Shown piece by piece: positions 35,384 through 45,909 of a stretch of DNA of 64,000 nucleotides. The notes under the pieces were generated by a model, which saw only the letters and a program-made list of their open reading frames with translations, was not told where the DNA came from and ran no database searches. A program made the position numbers and the translations under genes. The stretch's first letter is position 1; each line of letters starts with the position of its first letter. Source of the stretch: Phycisphaerales bacterium (GTDB lineage: Bacteria; Planctomycetota; Phycisphaerae; Phycisphaerales; UBA1924); the NCBI GenBank assembly GCA_020849615.1, contig JADLFW010000013.1:62001-126000 (forward strand), given 5' to 3'.

Positions 35384-35542
35384 GAAGGGGAGTTTAGGGG
35401 GGCTGGGAAGGGTGGCCCGGCCCGGCGGGGGAGTGAGGAGTTTGGCCGGCTTGGCCCGGTTCAGGGCCGGGTGAACTCGACATCATCAAGGGCGCGGCGG
35501 GCCTGGGGGGGGCGCGGCCCGGATGCACGGCGGCCGTTGCCT

Positions 35543-35607
35543 GCTCCCTCACGGTCGCGAACGGGCGCACGTGGTGATGGCCCGCTCGCTCACACTCGCG
35601 GTTCGGT
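35543..35607. repeat. Dispersed repeat, copy 2 (GCTCCCTCACGGTCGCGAAC type)
   Basis: The segment goes from GCTCCCTCACGG to CCCGCTCGCTCACACTCGCG and GTTCGG, directly before the stop of mqnC. It is related to copies at 2912 and 49054; the AACGGGCGCACGTGGTGATG middle is variable. Confidence 0.75.
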
Positions 35608-35614
35608 TCGATCT

Positions 35615-37165
<1,551 letters not shown>

Positions 37166-37316
37166 GCGGGAACCGGCTTTCAATAAAAAGTGAAAACCAG
37201 TATAGACCGGGATTTCAGGGGCGGCGAAGAGAACGCGGAGGCCGCGGAGTGAGCGGAGAAACGCGGAGCGAAGGGGCGGGCGACGCCCATTCCCTGGCTC
37301 CTCTCAAACCGTCGCT

Positions 37317-37442
37317 TTAGGTTCTGTTTGACGGATGCCTTTAGGTGGCCCGGCTCTCCGAGCCGGGCATGGGAACACCGATGGAAATGCACGGTTCGGA
37401 GAACCGCGCCACCCCGGAATCGATTCATCAAGCACGACCTAG
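37317..37442 (-). mobile_element. MITE-like element, copy B (126 bp)
   Basis: Reverse-complement copy of the element at 30642-30767, about 90% identical, with the same length. One end is intact (TTAGGTTCTGTTTGACGGAT); the other has several changes (ATTCATCAAGCACGACCTAG). Internal hairpins GCCCGGCTC-TCC-GAGCCGGGC and GCACGGTTC-GGA-GAACCGCGC are retained. It lies in the 341-base gap between mqnC and the exported protein gene at 37507; the rest of that gap shows nothing else notable. Confidence 0.85.
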
Positions 37443-37506
37443 GCAAAGCCGCCCGCCGGGTCATGGACCCGGCGAGCAGAGCAAGGAGTTTCGGAACAGC
37501 CATCGC

Positions 37507-38172
37507 TCAGCGGCGGCGGCGGGCGGAGGTCAGCCCGGCGGCGGCGAGGAGCAGGCCCGCGCTTCCGGGGGCGGGGACGAGGAACTGGACGATGGAGCCC
37601 GAGGAGTCGAGATCGCCGACGGAGCCGCCGGAGAAGTCGAGCGAGCCCATGAGGGAGGGCGGCAGGCCCAGCGTGTTGGCGTAGTCCTGGATGATGAAGT
37701 GCCAGGTCTCGCCGGGTTGGAAGAGGCCATCGGCGACGATGCTCTCGAAGACGAGCGGGCGGTTCATGCCGACCGAGTCGATGCGGAAGGCGAGGGTGGC
37801 GAGCGAGCCGGGCGGGGGCGCTTCATCGGTCGAGGCGATGCCGTCGATGTTGGAGAAGGTGGTCTGGATGTCGCCGACGTAGAAGAGGTCGCGCCAGGTG
37901 GTGGTCGTGAGGTTGGTCATGACGACCAGGGCGTTGATCATCGACGGGTCATCATCCATCGGGCAGGCCGGCGACTGCGTGAAGGTTGAGACGGCCTCGA
38001 TGCGCTCATCGAACGGGAAGAGCGGGCCGGTGCCGAGCTCCTCGAAGGCGATGCGCGGGCCGTGGGGATCGCAGCCATCGGGCCGGTCGAAATAGCGGCC
38101 ATCGACGGGGTTGGCGAGGGCGCAGGCGGCGAGGGCGGACAGCGTGAGCGTGGCGATAGCGGTGCGTGGCAT
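37507..38172 (-). CDS. Exported protein with PEP-CTERM-like sorting tail
   Basis: This 221-residue protein has a signal peptide (MPRTAIATLTLSALAACALA). Its body is beta-rich (IRIAFEELGTGPLFPF-like RIAFEELGTGPLFPFDERIE, NALVVMTNLTTTTWRDLFYV), and the C-terminus is VPAPGSAGLLLAAAGLTSAR plus RRR. That tail (VPAPG, hydrophobic helix, basic end) is the planctomycete version of a PEP-CTERM-type sorting signal. The protein is probably surface-anchored or secreted; its activity is unknown. GGAGGAG before the ATG supports the start. A similar tail ends the protein at 62866. Confidence 0.83.
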   Translation of the reverse strand: MPRTAIATLTLSALAACALANPVDGRYFDRPDGCDPHGPRIAFEELGTGPLFPFDERIEAVSTFTQSPACPMDDDPSMINALVVMTNLTTTTWRDLFYVGDIQTTFSNIDGIASTDEAPPPGSLATLAFRIDSVGMNRPLVFESIVADGLFQPGETWHFIIQDYANTLGLPPSLMGSLDFSGGSVGDLDSSGSIVQFLVPAPGSAGLLLAAAGLTSARRRR

Positions 38173-38345
38173 GGTGGTCTCCTCCCCCGGATGGCTGATG
38201 TGTTGGGTCGCGAGCGTCGCGGCCCGGCGGGGAGGAAGCGATGGGAATGCCGATCGCTCACGCGGTGAGCGATGAAAACGCGGATCGGGGCTCGTGGATG
38301 TTTTCGTGGGACGGCGGTGCGGCCCGGCGGGCGCACGCGAGGAAC

Positions 38346-39134
38346 TCAGGACCTGGTGTAGTCCTGGTCATCCCAGCGCTTGAGATCGGTGAGCACAGAG
38401 GCCTTCTGCCGGGCGGAGTGTCCGTCGAGGAACGTGGCGTTGGCGCCGTTGCCGTGGCGCTTCGGTTCGATGCGCTGGGCGGTGAGGTACGAGCCGACGC
38501 CGGTGGTGCCGGCGATGTGCGAAGGGCGGAGCGTGTCGTAGTAGATGCCGATTTCCTCTTCGGTGTTGGAGGGGCTGTAGATGGTGCGGGAGATGATGCC
38601 GGTGGGGTCGTTGGCGAAGCAGGCGAGGTAGAGGGTGTCGTGCGGGAAGGGGATGGAGTTGAGCTTGTGCGGGGGCTTGGCGCCGGCGAGCACGCCCGGC
38701 GCGCGGAAGCGCATGCCGTTGTTGACGTAGTGGATGTTGTGTTCATCCCTGGGGCGGGCCGGGTCGTGGTAGTACTTGGCCCGGGTGTAGCGGTCCTTGA
38801 GCCCGGCGTCGGGGACATCGGAGCGGGCGTTCTCGTCGAGGAAAGGGCGGAGGACGAAGGGCCAGCCGGGGTTGTAGGGCGGGGGTCCCCAGGTCTCGCT
38901 GGTGCCGGCCTCGCGCGGGATGTACTCCTTGTTGGCGTTGGCGTACATCATGAGCGCGAGCCCGATCTGCCGCTGGTTGGAGAGGCAGACGGCGGCGCGG
39001 GCCGAGTTGCGTGCGCCCGCGAGGCCCGGCAGAAGGATCGCCAGCAGCAGCGCGATGATCGCGATGACGACCAGGAGTTCGATGAGGGTGAACGCGCGGG
39101 CCGGTGCGTCTGCGGGCCTGGTGCGGTCGGGCAT
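38346..39134 (-). CDS. Prepilin-like protein with H-X9-DG tail motif (1)
   Basis: This 262-residue protein has a type II secretion/type IV pilin leader, [20 protein letters not shown], with the conserved F-T-L-I-E cleavage site after Ala. A soluble domain follows, including [20 protein letters not shown], and a C-terminal [18 protein letters not shown] that fits H-X9-DG, a motif frequent in planctomycete prepilins. It would be cleaved by prepilin peptidase and either form pseudopilin fibres or be exported. Divergent to a paralog at 39340 with a 205-base shared upstream region. Confidence 0.88.
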   Translation of the reverse strand: MPDRTRPADAPARAFTLIELLVVIAIIALLLAILLPGLAGARNSARAAVCLSNQRQIGLALMMYANANKEYIPREAGTSETWGPPPYNPGWPFVLRPFLDENARSDVPDAGLKDRYTRAKYYHDPARPRDEHNIHYVNNGMRFRAPGVLAGAKPPHKLNSIPFPHDTLYLACFANDPTGIISRTIYSPSNTEEEIGIYYDTLRPSHIAGTTGVGSYLTAQRIEPKRHGNGANATFLDGHSARQKASVLTDLKRWDDQDYTRS

Positions 39135-39339
39135 GGTTTCCAGCCTACCCGGCGGGCGCGGGGAATCCGAGGGGGCTGGTGGGACAATCCGGCCCGGCGG
39201 GAGGGGATGGGAAGGCGGCGGCGGGGGGGTTGGGGCCGGTTGCGGGGCCGAAAGTTGTGCAATCGCGGGCGGGTTTGCGGTAATCTGGGTGGCGGAGGGT
39301 CCTCATCTGGGCCCGGCGCCGGCCAGTTCGGGAAAGAAC

Positions 39340-40137
39340 ATGCACGCAGCGAGAGTCCGGGTTTCCGTCGGCCGGTCGGCGTTTACGCTGATCGAGCTGC
39401 TTGTGGTGATCGCGATCATCGCGCTGCTGATCAGCATTCTGCTGCCGGCGATGCGGGGGGCGCGGGAGTCGGGGCGGCAGGTGAAGTGCCTGTCGAACCT
39501 GCGGCAGCTGGGCCTGGGGATGACGCTGTACGCCAACCAGAACAAGGAGTACATCCCGCGGGAGGGTGTGGACTACCGGGACCTGAGTCCGGTGCCGGTG
39601 CCGCTGGGCCCGCAGCCCCCGTGGGCGCTGGTGCTGCGCCCGTACATGGATGAGACGGTGGGGAGCGGGTGGGATGTGGGGGACAAGTTCGAGCGGGCCG
39701 CGTACTACCGGTGCTCGAGCCGGGCCAAGGACCAGCACACGCTGCACTACATGGTGAACTCGATGCCGTTCCGCAGTCCTGGCGTGGCGGACACGCGGGG
39801 GACAGCGGACTACAAGCGGCGGCGCGGGCTGACCAAGCTGGCGCAGCTGACGAACCCCGTGAAAACGATCTACCTGGCGGAGCTGGCGGATGACACTTCG
39901 GGGGCGCTGGCCCGGGAGTGGTACACGCAGGGGCGGAAGGATGAGATCAGCATCGCGCAGTTCTACGACCTGTGGATCCCGGCGCACGTGAGGGGTCCGC
40001 TGGGCAGTCTGCGGATCAGCCCGACGCGGCACGGGCCGGGGGCGAACGCCTCGTTCCTGGATGGCCACGCCGCGCTGACGAAGGCGGCGGTGCTGCAGGA
40101 CATCAAATCGTGGGAGGACGGCATCTACACGCCTTGA
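39340..40137 (+). CDS. Prepilin-like protein with H-X9-DG tail motif (2)
   Basis: This 265-residue paralog of the divergent gene has leader [20 protein letters not shown], the segment [35 protein letters not shown], and the C-terminal [20 protein letters not shown] (H-X9-DG). The pair clearly arose by duplication and inversion. Proteins of this group are numerous in planctomycetes; their export depends on prepilin peptidase but their role is not known. The ATG at 39340 lies 3 bases after a GGGAAAGA stretch. Confidence 0.88.
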   Translation: MHAARVRVSVGRSAFTLIELLVVIAIIALLISILLPAMRGARESGRQVKCLSNLRQLGLGMTLYANQNKEYIPREGVDYRDLSPVPVPLGPQPPWALVLRPYMDETVGSGWDVGDKFERAAYYRCSSRAKDQHTLHYMVNSMPFRSPGVADTRGTADYKRRRGLTKLAQLTNPVKTIYLAELADDTSGALAREWYTQGRKDEISIAQFYDLWIPAHVRGPLGSLRISPTRHGPGANASFLDGHAALTKAAVLQDIKSWEDGIYTP

Positions 40138-40241
40138 GGGCGGATGCGGAATGCAACAGCCGGGCCTGAGGGCCGTGGCCGGTGATTTCAATTGGATTCA
40201 GTGGGCGAGCTTCTGGCATTCCGGGCCGGGGATGGCGCGGA

Positions 40242-40382
40242 CTACTTGTCGGCGACGTTGAGGGAGCGGCCGACAGCGCGCTTGCGGTTCATCATCTTGC
40301 GGCCGTGGCGGGTTTTCATCCGGGCCCGGAACCCGATGGCACGCTTGCGCTTGAGTCGGCTGATGCGGTGCGGGTAATGCAT
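40242..40382 (-). CDS. rpmH: 50S ribosomal protein L34
   Basis: This short gene encodes 46 residues: MHYPHRISRLKRKRAIGFRA, then RMKTRHGRKMMNRKRAVGRS and LNVADK. The core RxxRKRAxGFRARMKTxxGRKMxxRKRAxGR matches L34, a component of the large ribosomal subunit. The N-terminus differs from the usual MKRTFQPS(N), and the C-terminus has a few extra residues. It is normally followed by rnpA, which is absent here: downstream is a prepilin gene in convergent orientation. mnmE and yidC are 1.2 and 3 kb away on the same strand, a partial remnant of the conserved rpmH-rnpA-yidC-mnmE cluster. Confidence 0.93.
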   Translation of the reverse strand: MHYPHRISRLKRKRAIGFRARMKTRHGRKMMNRKRAVGRSLNVADK

Positions 40383-40500
40383 GGCGGTTGCTCGGGGCTA
40401 CAAGGTGCGGGGACGGGAAGCTCGGCCCGGGCCGGTCGCCCGGCGCGGGAGGGGAGGGTAGGCGGGCCGGGAGGCCGCGGCCAGTGGAGGGGGATCGGTC

Positions 40501-40546
40501 ACGCGACGGAGCCGAGGACGGCTCCATCGCGGCACCCGCCGCCAGC
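40501..40546. repeat. GGAGCCG/CGGCTCC hairpin module
   Basis: GCGACGGAGCCG-AGGA-CGGCTCCATCGC and then GGCACCCG sit just after the clpS stop. The same module with loop AAGG occurs at 22856-22890. It may act as a transcription stop for clpS, although T residues are lacking. Confidence 0.7.
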
Positions 40547-40549
40547 GGC

Positions 40550-40933
40550 CTATTCGGCGGGTTCGATGGTGACGGTGAGGAGCTTGGCCCGGAACTGGTC
40601 GCGGTAGAGCTCGGCCCGTTCCTTGTGGGTGACGAGGACAAGGGCGACGCCGGTGGCATCGGCCTCGAGCATGACGAGGGTGGCGCGCTGGCGGTTGAGG
40701 GGGGTGAGCTCGACGAGGGTGTCGACGACATCGAGGCCATCGTTCACATCGTCGTTGTGGAGCAGGACGCGGTAGGGGGGGAGGCGGTCGAGGCGCGGGG
40801 GCGCGGGGCGGGGCTTGGTGGGCGTCTGGGTCGCGGTGGCGGTCTCACCCCGATCGGGGGTGGAAGGGGAGCGGCCCGGGGTGTCCGGCGGCTGGTTCGG
40901 CTGGCCTTGCTGGGGGTGCTCATCGGGGGTCAT
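40550..40933 (-). CDS. clpS: ATP-dependent Clp protease adaptor ClpS
   Basis: This 127-residue protein has the ClpS core PPYRVLLHNDDVNDGLDVVD with N-degron pocket residues (NDD..), followed by TLVELTPLNRQRATLVMLEA, TGVALVLVTHKERAELYRDQ and FRAKLLTVTIEPAE. ClpS delivers N-end-rule substrates to ClpAP. The first 50 residues are a long Pro/Gln/Thr-rich extension, longer than the usual ClpS N-terminal arm. GTG 12 bases upstream is an alternative start. Two clpP genes lie 6 kb away but no clpA is in the window. Confidence 0.93.
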   Translation of the reverse strand: MTPDEHPQQGQPNQPPDTPGRSPSTPDRGETATATQTPTKPRPAPPRLDRLPPYRVLLHNDDVNDGLDVVDTLVELTPLNRQRATLVMLEADATGVALVLVTHKERAELYRDQFRAKLLTVTIEPAE

Positions 40934-41005
40934 GACGCCGATCACGGTACCAGAGGGGGGCGGGCGAGTCGATGGGGTTTTCCCCTTTCGGTAAGCTGTG
41001 ATTCA

Positions 41006-41428
41006 GTGAAGACCCCGCGCAAGCGAGTGCTGATCGTAACGGGCGCGCATCTCGACGCCGAGATGCAGGACCGGCCGCTGGCGTACAAGCTGCGGGAGGC
41101 GGTGCGGCGGGCCCTGGTGGAGCGGGGGGAGAAGCACTTCGAGGTGGTGGTCTGCTCGGACCTGTGGTACCTGAACAACGAGGAGCTTCGGCGCGAGCCG
41201 ACGGTGAGCATCGGCGGCCCGACACGCAATGCGCTGGGGGCTCACCTGGCGGACAAGGTGCCCAGCGCGCTGGTGATCGAGGGGAAGCTGGCGGTGCAGA
41301 TGGATGTGGAGCTGAGCGAGCTGGTGGCGTCGTGCTGGGGGGTGGACTCGGGGGCCACGGCGGGCGCGGTGGATGCGTTCATCGAGCGGTACCTGGAGGA
41401 GTTCGTGGGAAGAGTGGTGGAGAAATAG
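41006..41428 (+). CDS. Conserved-looking hypothetical protein with flavodoxin-like start
   Basis: This 140-residue protein starts from GTG: VKTPRKRVLIVTGAHLDAEM, then RPLAYKLREAVRRALVERGE, FEVVVCSDLWYLNNEELRRE, TVSIGGPTRNALGAHLADKV. The strand-loop-helix pattern (VLIVTGAHLDAE) and SIGGP resemble a flavodoxin- or nucleotide-binding alpha/beta fold, but I know no family that matches fully. It ends at the A-rich inverted repeat separating it from convergent mnmE. Function unknown. Confidence 0.72.
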   Translation: MKTPRKRVLIVTGAHLDAEMQDRPLAYKLREAVRRALVERGEKHFEVVVCSDLWYLNNEELRREPTVSIGGPTRNALGAHLADKVPSALVIEGKLAVQMDVELSELVASCWGVDSGATAGAVDAFIERYLEEFVGRVVEK

Positions 41429-41543
41429 CAAATAGCAAATTTCCAAATGGCAAATGTTGCCGAGCGAAGGTCGCTGACAAAGCCGTACGCCACCTGCCTT
41501 CGGGCGCCGTCATTTGCCAATTGGCGATTTGCTATTTGGCCCT
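41429..41543. repeat. A-rich inverted repeat pair between convergent genes
   Basis: Left arm (GCAAATAGCAAATTTCC, AAATGGCAAATG; 41431-41457) and right arm (CATTTGCCAATTGGCG, ATTTGCTATTTGG; about 41511-41540) pair over some 29 bases with few mismatches, around a GC-rich loop of about 55 bases. It fills the gap between the hypothetical gene and mnmE, and could act as a bidirectional terminator or be a solo element of the family flanking the four-helix gene at 60166. Confidence 0.85.
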
Positions 41544-41547
41544 TTGA

Positions 41548-42948
41548 CTACTTCCCCACGCAGAAGCTCGCGAAGATCCGGCCCAGCACCTCATCGGGTG
41601 AGATCCGGCCCACGAGTTCGCCGAGGGCATCGAGACCTTCGCGGAGGGCGGCGGCGGCGAGTTCGGGCGCGCTGAGCCGGGGCTGATCCGCGCGAGCGAG
41701 CTCATCGGCGGCGGAGAGATGATGGCGCAGCCGCAGCAGGGCGAGGCGGTGGCGCGGGAGCAGGCCCGCGATCCCCGCGGCCCGGGCCGAGGTCGTGCGC
41801 TGGGCGATCAGGCGGCGGAGCAGGGGCAGGTTCCAGCCGTCGAGGGCGCAGACCGGGAGCGGGTCGGGGACCGGGGGCTCGGGTGATCGGGGATCGGGGG
41901 CTGCGTCGGCGGGGGATGGAAGGTCGGCCTTGGTGCGGATGCGGAGGATGGGGCGGCCCGGCGGGAGAGAGTGGAGGGGGCGCTGATCGAAGCGCCCGGT
42001 CGGGTCGCAGAGGAGGATGAGGTCGGCGCGGGCCGCGATGGCGTGGGCGCGGGATTGCATCTGCGCCTCGATCGTGTCGGCGGCGTTTGCTGTAGCGTCG
42101 CCGGAAGGTTCCAGGCCCGCGAGATCGATCAGCATGGCCGTTGAGGCGCCGGGGAGGTCGTGCGAGAGATCGAGGGGTTCGGCGAGGGCATCGCGGGTGG
42201 TGCCGGGGGTGGGTGAGGTGACGGCGCGGCGCCGGCCCAGCAGGGCGTTGAAGAGCGTGCTCTTGCCGGCGTTGGGCGGGCCGAGGAGCGCGACGGAGGG
42301 GAGGGCATCGATGGTGGATCGGCCCGCCGCGGCGCCGAGGTGGTGGTCGATCGAGGTGAGGATGGCCGCGAGCCGGCGGTGGAGGTCGGCGGGGGCGATG
42401 GGCTGGACATCCTCCTGGTCGGTGAAGTCGATGCCGGCTTCGACGAGGGCGAGGAGGGTGGTGAGTTCATCGGACCAGGCCCGGTAGGTGGAGCCGGTGC
42501 GGCCCGTGAGCAGGTCGCGGGCGGCGTTGACCTGGTCGGCGGTCTCGGCGGCGACGATGGAGGCGACGCCCTCGGCCTGGTCGACGGTGAGCCGGCCGTT
42601 GAGGTAGGCGCGGGCCGAGAACTCGCCGGGCTCGGCGGGGCGCAGGCCCGGCTGCGCGGTGAGGAGGGCGAGGATGCGATCGACGAGGAACGGGTTGCCT
42701 GGGATGAGGAGTTCGGCGGCGGTTTCGCCGGTGTAGCTGGCGGGGGCGGGGAAGTAGAGCAGGAGGATGGGGAGGGAGAGGCTGGGGGAGAGGCGGAGTC
42801 GCGCGGGGGCGGCGCTGCGCGCGGTGGGGGGGTGTTCGAGGAGTGTGGCGAGGGCCTCATCGACGCCGGGCCCGGAGAGGCGGATGGCAGCGCGCAGCGA
42901 GCGTCCGGGCGGGGAGGCGAGGGCGGCGATGGAATCGCCGAGGTTCAT
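41548..42948 (-). CDS. mnmE: tRNA modification GTPase MnmE
   Basis: This 466-residue enzyme works with MnmG to form cmnm5-type modifications at the tRNA wobble uridine. N-terminal formyl-THF-binding domain: [59 protein letters not shown] domain: G1 [11 protein letters not shown]2 TPGTTRD, G3 IDLAGLE (usually DTAG), G4 RTKAD. C-terminus FASFCVGK keeps the catalytic Cys of the C-x-G-K motif. Between G4 and the C-terminal helices is an Asp/Pro-rich stretch ([19 protein letters not shown]) encoded by the GGGGATCGGG repeat type in frame. The G3 Thr to Leu change is notable. Confidence 0.95.
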   Translation of the reverse strand: MNLGDSIAALASPPGRSLRAAIRLSGPGVDEALATLLEHPPTARSAAPARLRLSPSLSLPILLLYFPAPASYTGETAAELLIPGNPFLVDRILALLTAQPGLRPAEPGEFSARAYLNGRLTVDQAEGVASIVAAETADQVNAARDLLTGRTGSTYRAWSDELTTLLALVEAGIDFTDQEDVQPIAPADLHRRLAAILTSIDHHLGAAAGRSTIDALPSVALLGPPNAGKSTLFNALLGRRRAVTSPTPGTTRDALAEPLDLSHDLPGASTAMLIDLAGLEPSGDATANAADTIEAQMQSRAHAIAARADLILLCDPTGRFDQRPLHSLPPGRPILRIRTKADLPSPADAAPDPRSPEPPVPDPLPVCALDGWNLPLLRRLIAQRTTSARAAGIAGLLPRHRLALLRLRHHLSAADELARADQPRLSAPELAAAALREGLDALGELVGRISPDEVLGRIFASFCVGK

Positions 42949-42960
42949 GGGGAGATCGGA

Positions 42961-43376
42961 GGAGCCCTCCCTGACGGTCGGGCTGCTTGTTGGGATCGGG
43001 AAAGCCCTCCCTGACGGTCGGGCTGCTTGTTGGGTCGGGAAAGCCCTCCCTGACGGTCAGGCTACTTGTTCGGTCGGGAACGCCCTCCCTGACGGTCGGG
43101 CTACTTGTTCGGTCGGGAACGCCCTCCCTGACGGTCGGGCTGCTTGTACGGTCGGGCTACTTGTTTGGATCGGGAACGCCCTCCCTGACGGTCGGGCTGC
43201 TTGTACGGTCGGGCTGCTTGTTGGGTCGGGAAAGCCCTCCCTGACGGTCGGGCTGCTTGTTGGGATCGGGAACGCCCTCCCTGACGGTCGGGCTATTTGT
43301 TTGGATCGGGAAAGCCCTCCCTGACGGTCGGGCTGCTTGCACGGTCGGGCTGCTTGTTCGGTCGGGCGGGGATGGT
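42961..43376. repeat. Tandem array of about nine roughly 40-bp units between yidC and mnmE
   Basis: Units contain GCCCTCCCTGACGGTCGGGC, then TGCTTGTT (or TACTTGTT, TATTTGTT) and GGGTCGGGAA. Most repeat every 39-41 bases; two units are lengthened by an extra 17-base GCTTGTACGGTCGGGCT part. Copies vary at a few fixed places (AAAGCC/AACGCC, GGGATC/CGGTC). There are no unique spacers. A variant reading CCCTCGCTCACGCTCGGG is dispersed at 17120-17470. Between same-strand yidC and mnmE it would be transcribed or interrupt read-through. Confidence 0.95.
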
Positions 43377-43379
43377 GGT

Positions 43380-45689
43380 CTAGCGGCCCTTCTGGGCCTG
43401 GCGGGCGCGTTTTTCCGCGGCGGCCCGCTGGGCTTCGGCGAGCTGCTGCATGCGTTTGAACCAGCCGCCGCCGGAGGTTGCGGCCTCACCGCGGGCGGCG
43501 GCCTTGGCCTGGCGCTGGGCCCGCATCTTGTCGGGGTCGGCGAGGCCGTGCTTTTCGATGTCCTTGCGGATCCACATGTTCTCGAAGATGCCGAGGGTGG
43601 AGTTGGCGATGAAGTAGAGGGCGAGGCCCGAGGGGGCGTTGTACATGAAGACGGGGAACATGAGGACCGACATCCACTTGATCATCTTCTGCTGGGATTC
43701 CTGCTCGGGGGTCAGGTTCTGCATGGGGGGCGTGAGGTACTTCTGGTGCACGAAGAAAACAAAGCCCAGGATGAGGGGCAGGATGTTGATGGAGTCGACG
43801 GGCCCGAACATGCTGGAGAGCAGCGGGAGGTGGTAGGTCTTGCCGAGGTAGATGAGGCGGTCGGCCTCGGCGAGGTCGCCGAGGAAGGACCAGGTCGGGC
43901 TGATGGCCTGGAAGACGCCGAAGAAGGCGGGCTGGTGGCGGAGCTCGACGGCGAAGTAGAGGGTGGCGTAGAGGGCGATCCAGACGGGGGTCTGGAGGAA
44001 CATCGGGATGCAGCCCAGCATGCCGGTGGGGCTGATGCCTTCTTCCTTCCAGAGCTTGGCGGTCTCCTGCTGGAGCTTGGTGCGGTCGTCCTTGTACTTC
44101 TCCTGCAGCTTCTTCTGCTTGGGCTGGATCGACTGCATCTGCTTGGAGAAGCGCTGCATGCGGATCTGCGACCAGCGGGTGACGGGGTGCAGGAGGCTGC
44201 GGACGCAGACCACGAGCACGATGATCGCCAGGGCCCAGTCGAAGACGACGCAGTCGTGCAGCGTGTGCAGCAGCCACACGAGGAAGCCGGTCAGGAAATC
44301 GAAGGTGCACGGGCCGCAGGGCCCGCCGAAGTTGTAGACGACCAGGCCATCGAGCCCGGCGGCGCGGGTGAGCGGGTCGTCCTTGATGTCCTTCTTGGCG
44401 AGCGGCCCGGCGAAGATGCCGAGGTTGTAGTCGGCGGCGGCGCCGGCGGCGATGGTGATGGGCTGGGAGACCAGCGAGAGGGCCATGACCTCGCGGCGGT
44501 CGGTGCGTGAGGCGTGGCCCGGGTCGAGGACGAGGCGGTTGATCTGGGCGACTTCGCGGAGGGGCTTGTCGGGCGGGTTGCGGGAGAGGTCGATCTGGGG
44601 GAAGACGGCGACGCCGAAGTAGCGGTTGGTCAGGCCCGCCCACACGAGCTCGTAGCCCTTCTCGGTGGATTCGGGGCGCGGCCAGCTCTGGCGGGAGGCG
44701 TCGTAGACGCCGGTCGTCTTGCCGACCGGGCCCAGCTCGGTGTCGCGGGGGATGACAAAGTCGCTGGAGAGGACGGTCTGCCGGGCCGGGTCGGCGGCGG
44801 GCTTGAGCAGGTAGCCGAAGCGGACGCGGCGCTTGTCGCCGCCGTAGCCGGCGGAGTCGTTGGGCGGGTCGACGGGCCCGAACTGCGTGAACTGGATGGT
44901 GAGGGGCGCCGGGGTGAGGTTGGTGAACTTCTGGTCGAGGAGGAGGTCGTGCTGCTGAGGATGGAAGCGGTAGGCGCGCTCGATGCGGAGGATGGGTGTG
45001 CCGGCGCTGTTGACGATCTGCGCTTCGAAGACGCCCGGGCGGTCGGGGGCGACCTGGCGCCAGATGGGCCCGGCGCGGTCGGAGTAGAGGTTGACGGTGA
45101 TGGGGGGCGTGGTGGAGCCGGCGAGGCCGACTTGGGCGAAGGTGGCGGCGAAGGGTGCGCAGCTGACGATGGAGTCGCCGACCTCGAGGGAGTGCTCGGC
45201 CTGGATCTGGATGTGCGTGAGCTTCTTGATGCTCTCGAAGTGTCGGGAGAGGCGGAGCGAGGCGATGCCGGCGCCCGAGGGTGTGAACTGAACCTCGTAG
45301 CGGGCATCGGACTTGGGGTCGAGGGAGCCGAGGGGCGTGGGTGCGGCGGTGGTGGCGGGGAAGACCTCAGCGTGGAGGCCGTCGAGCAGGCCGGCGGGAG
45401 CGGTGGCGGGGGCGGCTTCGGGCTGCGCGGGGGCGGGGCTGGGTGTAATTGGTCTGGGGGGAGTTTCGGGGGTGGTTTTGGGGGTGGTTTCGGGGGTGGT
45501 TGATTCGGGGGTGGGCGGGGTGGAGGCGACGGCGGGCGCGGTCTGGGCGGGCCCCGGGCCCGGCGGCGTGGGGCTCGCTGACTTCTGGTTGGCGGTGTTG
45601 TTGAGGACGGAGATGACCAGCCCGAGGCCGGCGATGACCGCGGCGATGGGGATGACGGTGCGGAGGAAGCGGTTCTTGGGTTGGGGCAT
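43380..45689 (-). CDS. yidC: Membrane protein insertase YidC
   Basis: At 769 residues this is a Gram-negative-type YidC. N-terminal anchor (FLRTVIPIAAVIAGLGLVIS), a Pro/Thr/Ala-rich linker, a large periplasmic P1 beta-sandwich domain (SLDPKSDARYEVQFTPSGAG onward), then the conserved C-terminal core with five helices. Core motifs: ALAIIVLVVCVRSLLHPVTR, QEKYKDDRTKLQQETAKLWK, EEGISPTGMLGCIPMFLQTP VWIALY, and PVFMYNAPSGLALYFIANST. The C-terminal tail is Arg/Ala-rich as in proteins that contact the ribosome. It is longer than E. coli YidC (about 550) mainly through P1 and linker. Start at 45689 fits. mnmE lies downstream beyond the tandem array. Confidence 0.95.
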   Translation of the reverse strand: MPQPKNRFLRTVIPIAAVIAGLGLVISVLNNTANQKSASPTPPGPGPAQTAPAVASTPPTPESTTPETTPKTTPETPPRPITPSPAPAQPEAAPATAPAGLLDGLHAEVFPATTAAPTPLGSLDPKSDARYEVQFTPSGAGIASLRLSRHFESIKKLTHIQIQAEHSLEVGDSIVSCAPFAATFAQVGLAGSTTPPITVNLYSDRAGPIWRQVAPDRPGVFEAQIVNSAGTPILRIERAYRFHPQQHDLLLDQKFTNLTPAPLTIQFTQFGPVDPPNDSAGYGGDKRRVRFGYLLKPAADPARQTVLSSDFVIPRDTELGPVGKTTGVYDASRQSWPRPESTEKGYELVWAGLTNRYFGVAVFPQIDLSRNPPDKPLREVAQINRLVLDPGHASRTDRREVMALSLVSQPITIAAGAAADYNLGIFAGPLAKKDIKDDPLTRAAGLDGLVVYNFGGPCGPCTFDFLTGFLVWLLHTLHDCVVFDWALAIIVLVVCVRSLLHPVTRWSQIRMQRFSKQMQSIQPKQKKLQEKYKDDRTKLQQETAKLWKEEGISPTGMLGCIPMFLQTPVWIALYATLYFAVELRHQPAFFGVFQAISPTWSFLGDLAEADRLIYLGKTYHLPLLSSMFGPVDSINILPLILGFVFFVHQKYLTPPMQNLTPEQESQQKMIKWMSVLMFPVFMYNAPSGLALYFIANSTLGIFENMWIRKDIEKHGLADPDKMRAQRQAKAAARGEAATSGGGWFKRMQQLAEAQRAAAEKRARQAQKGR

Positions 45690-45909
45690 CGGTTCGGAGG
45701 GTTGGTCGGAAAGCGCGGGCCCGGGTGTCGGGTGGAGGTGAGTGGGGAGGATAAGCGGGCTGAGGGGGGGACGGCGGCGGGACGGCGGGACGGGGAGCCC
45801 GCGCAATTGAGAAGCGGTCCGCGGGGAGCAGGGTGGCTTCGGAGAGGGTCGCAGGAGCGGGGGGGCCGGTGGGGTCACCGGCTGGAGGCCGGCGTCAGTG
45901 CGCCGTCGG

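Noticed and set aside
42987..43244. Protein with [13 protein letters not shown] repeats
   Set aside because: Translation of the tandem array; no start context, and all frames of the array are open.
42961..43376. CRISPR array between yidC and mnmE
   Set aside because: Units of about 40 bases follow one another directly with only point variants. There are no unique spacers and no cas genes.
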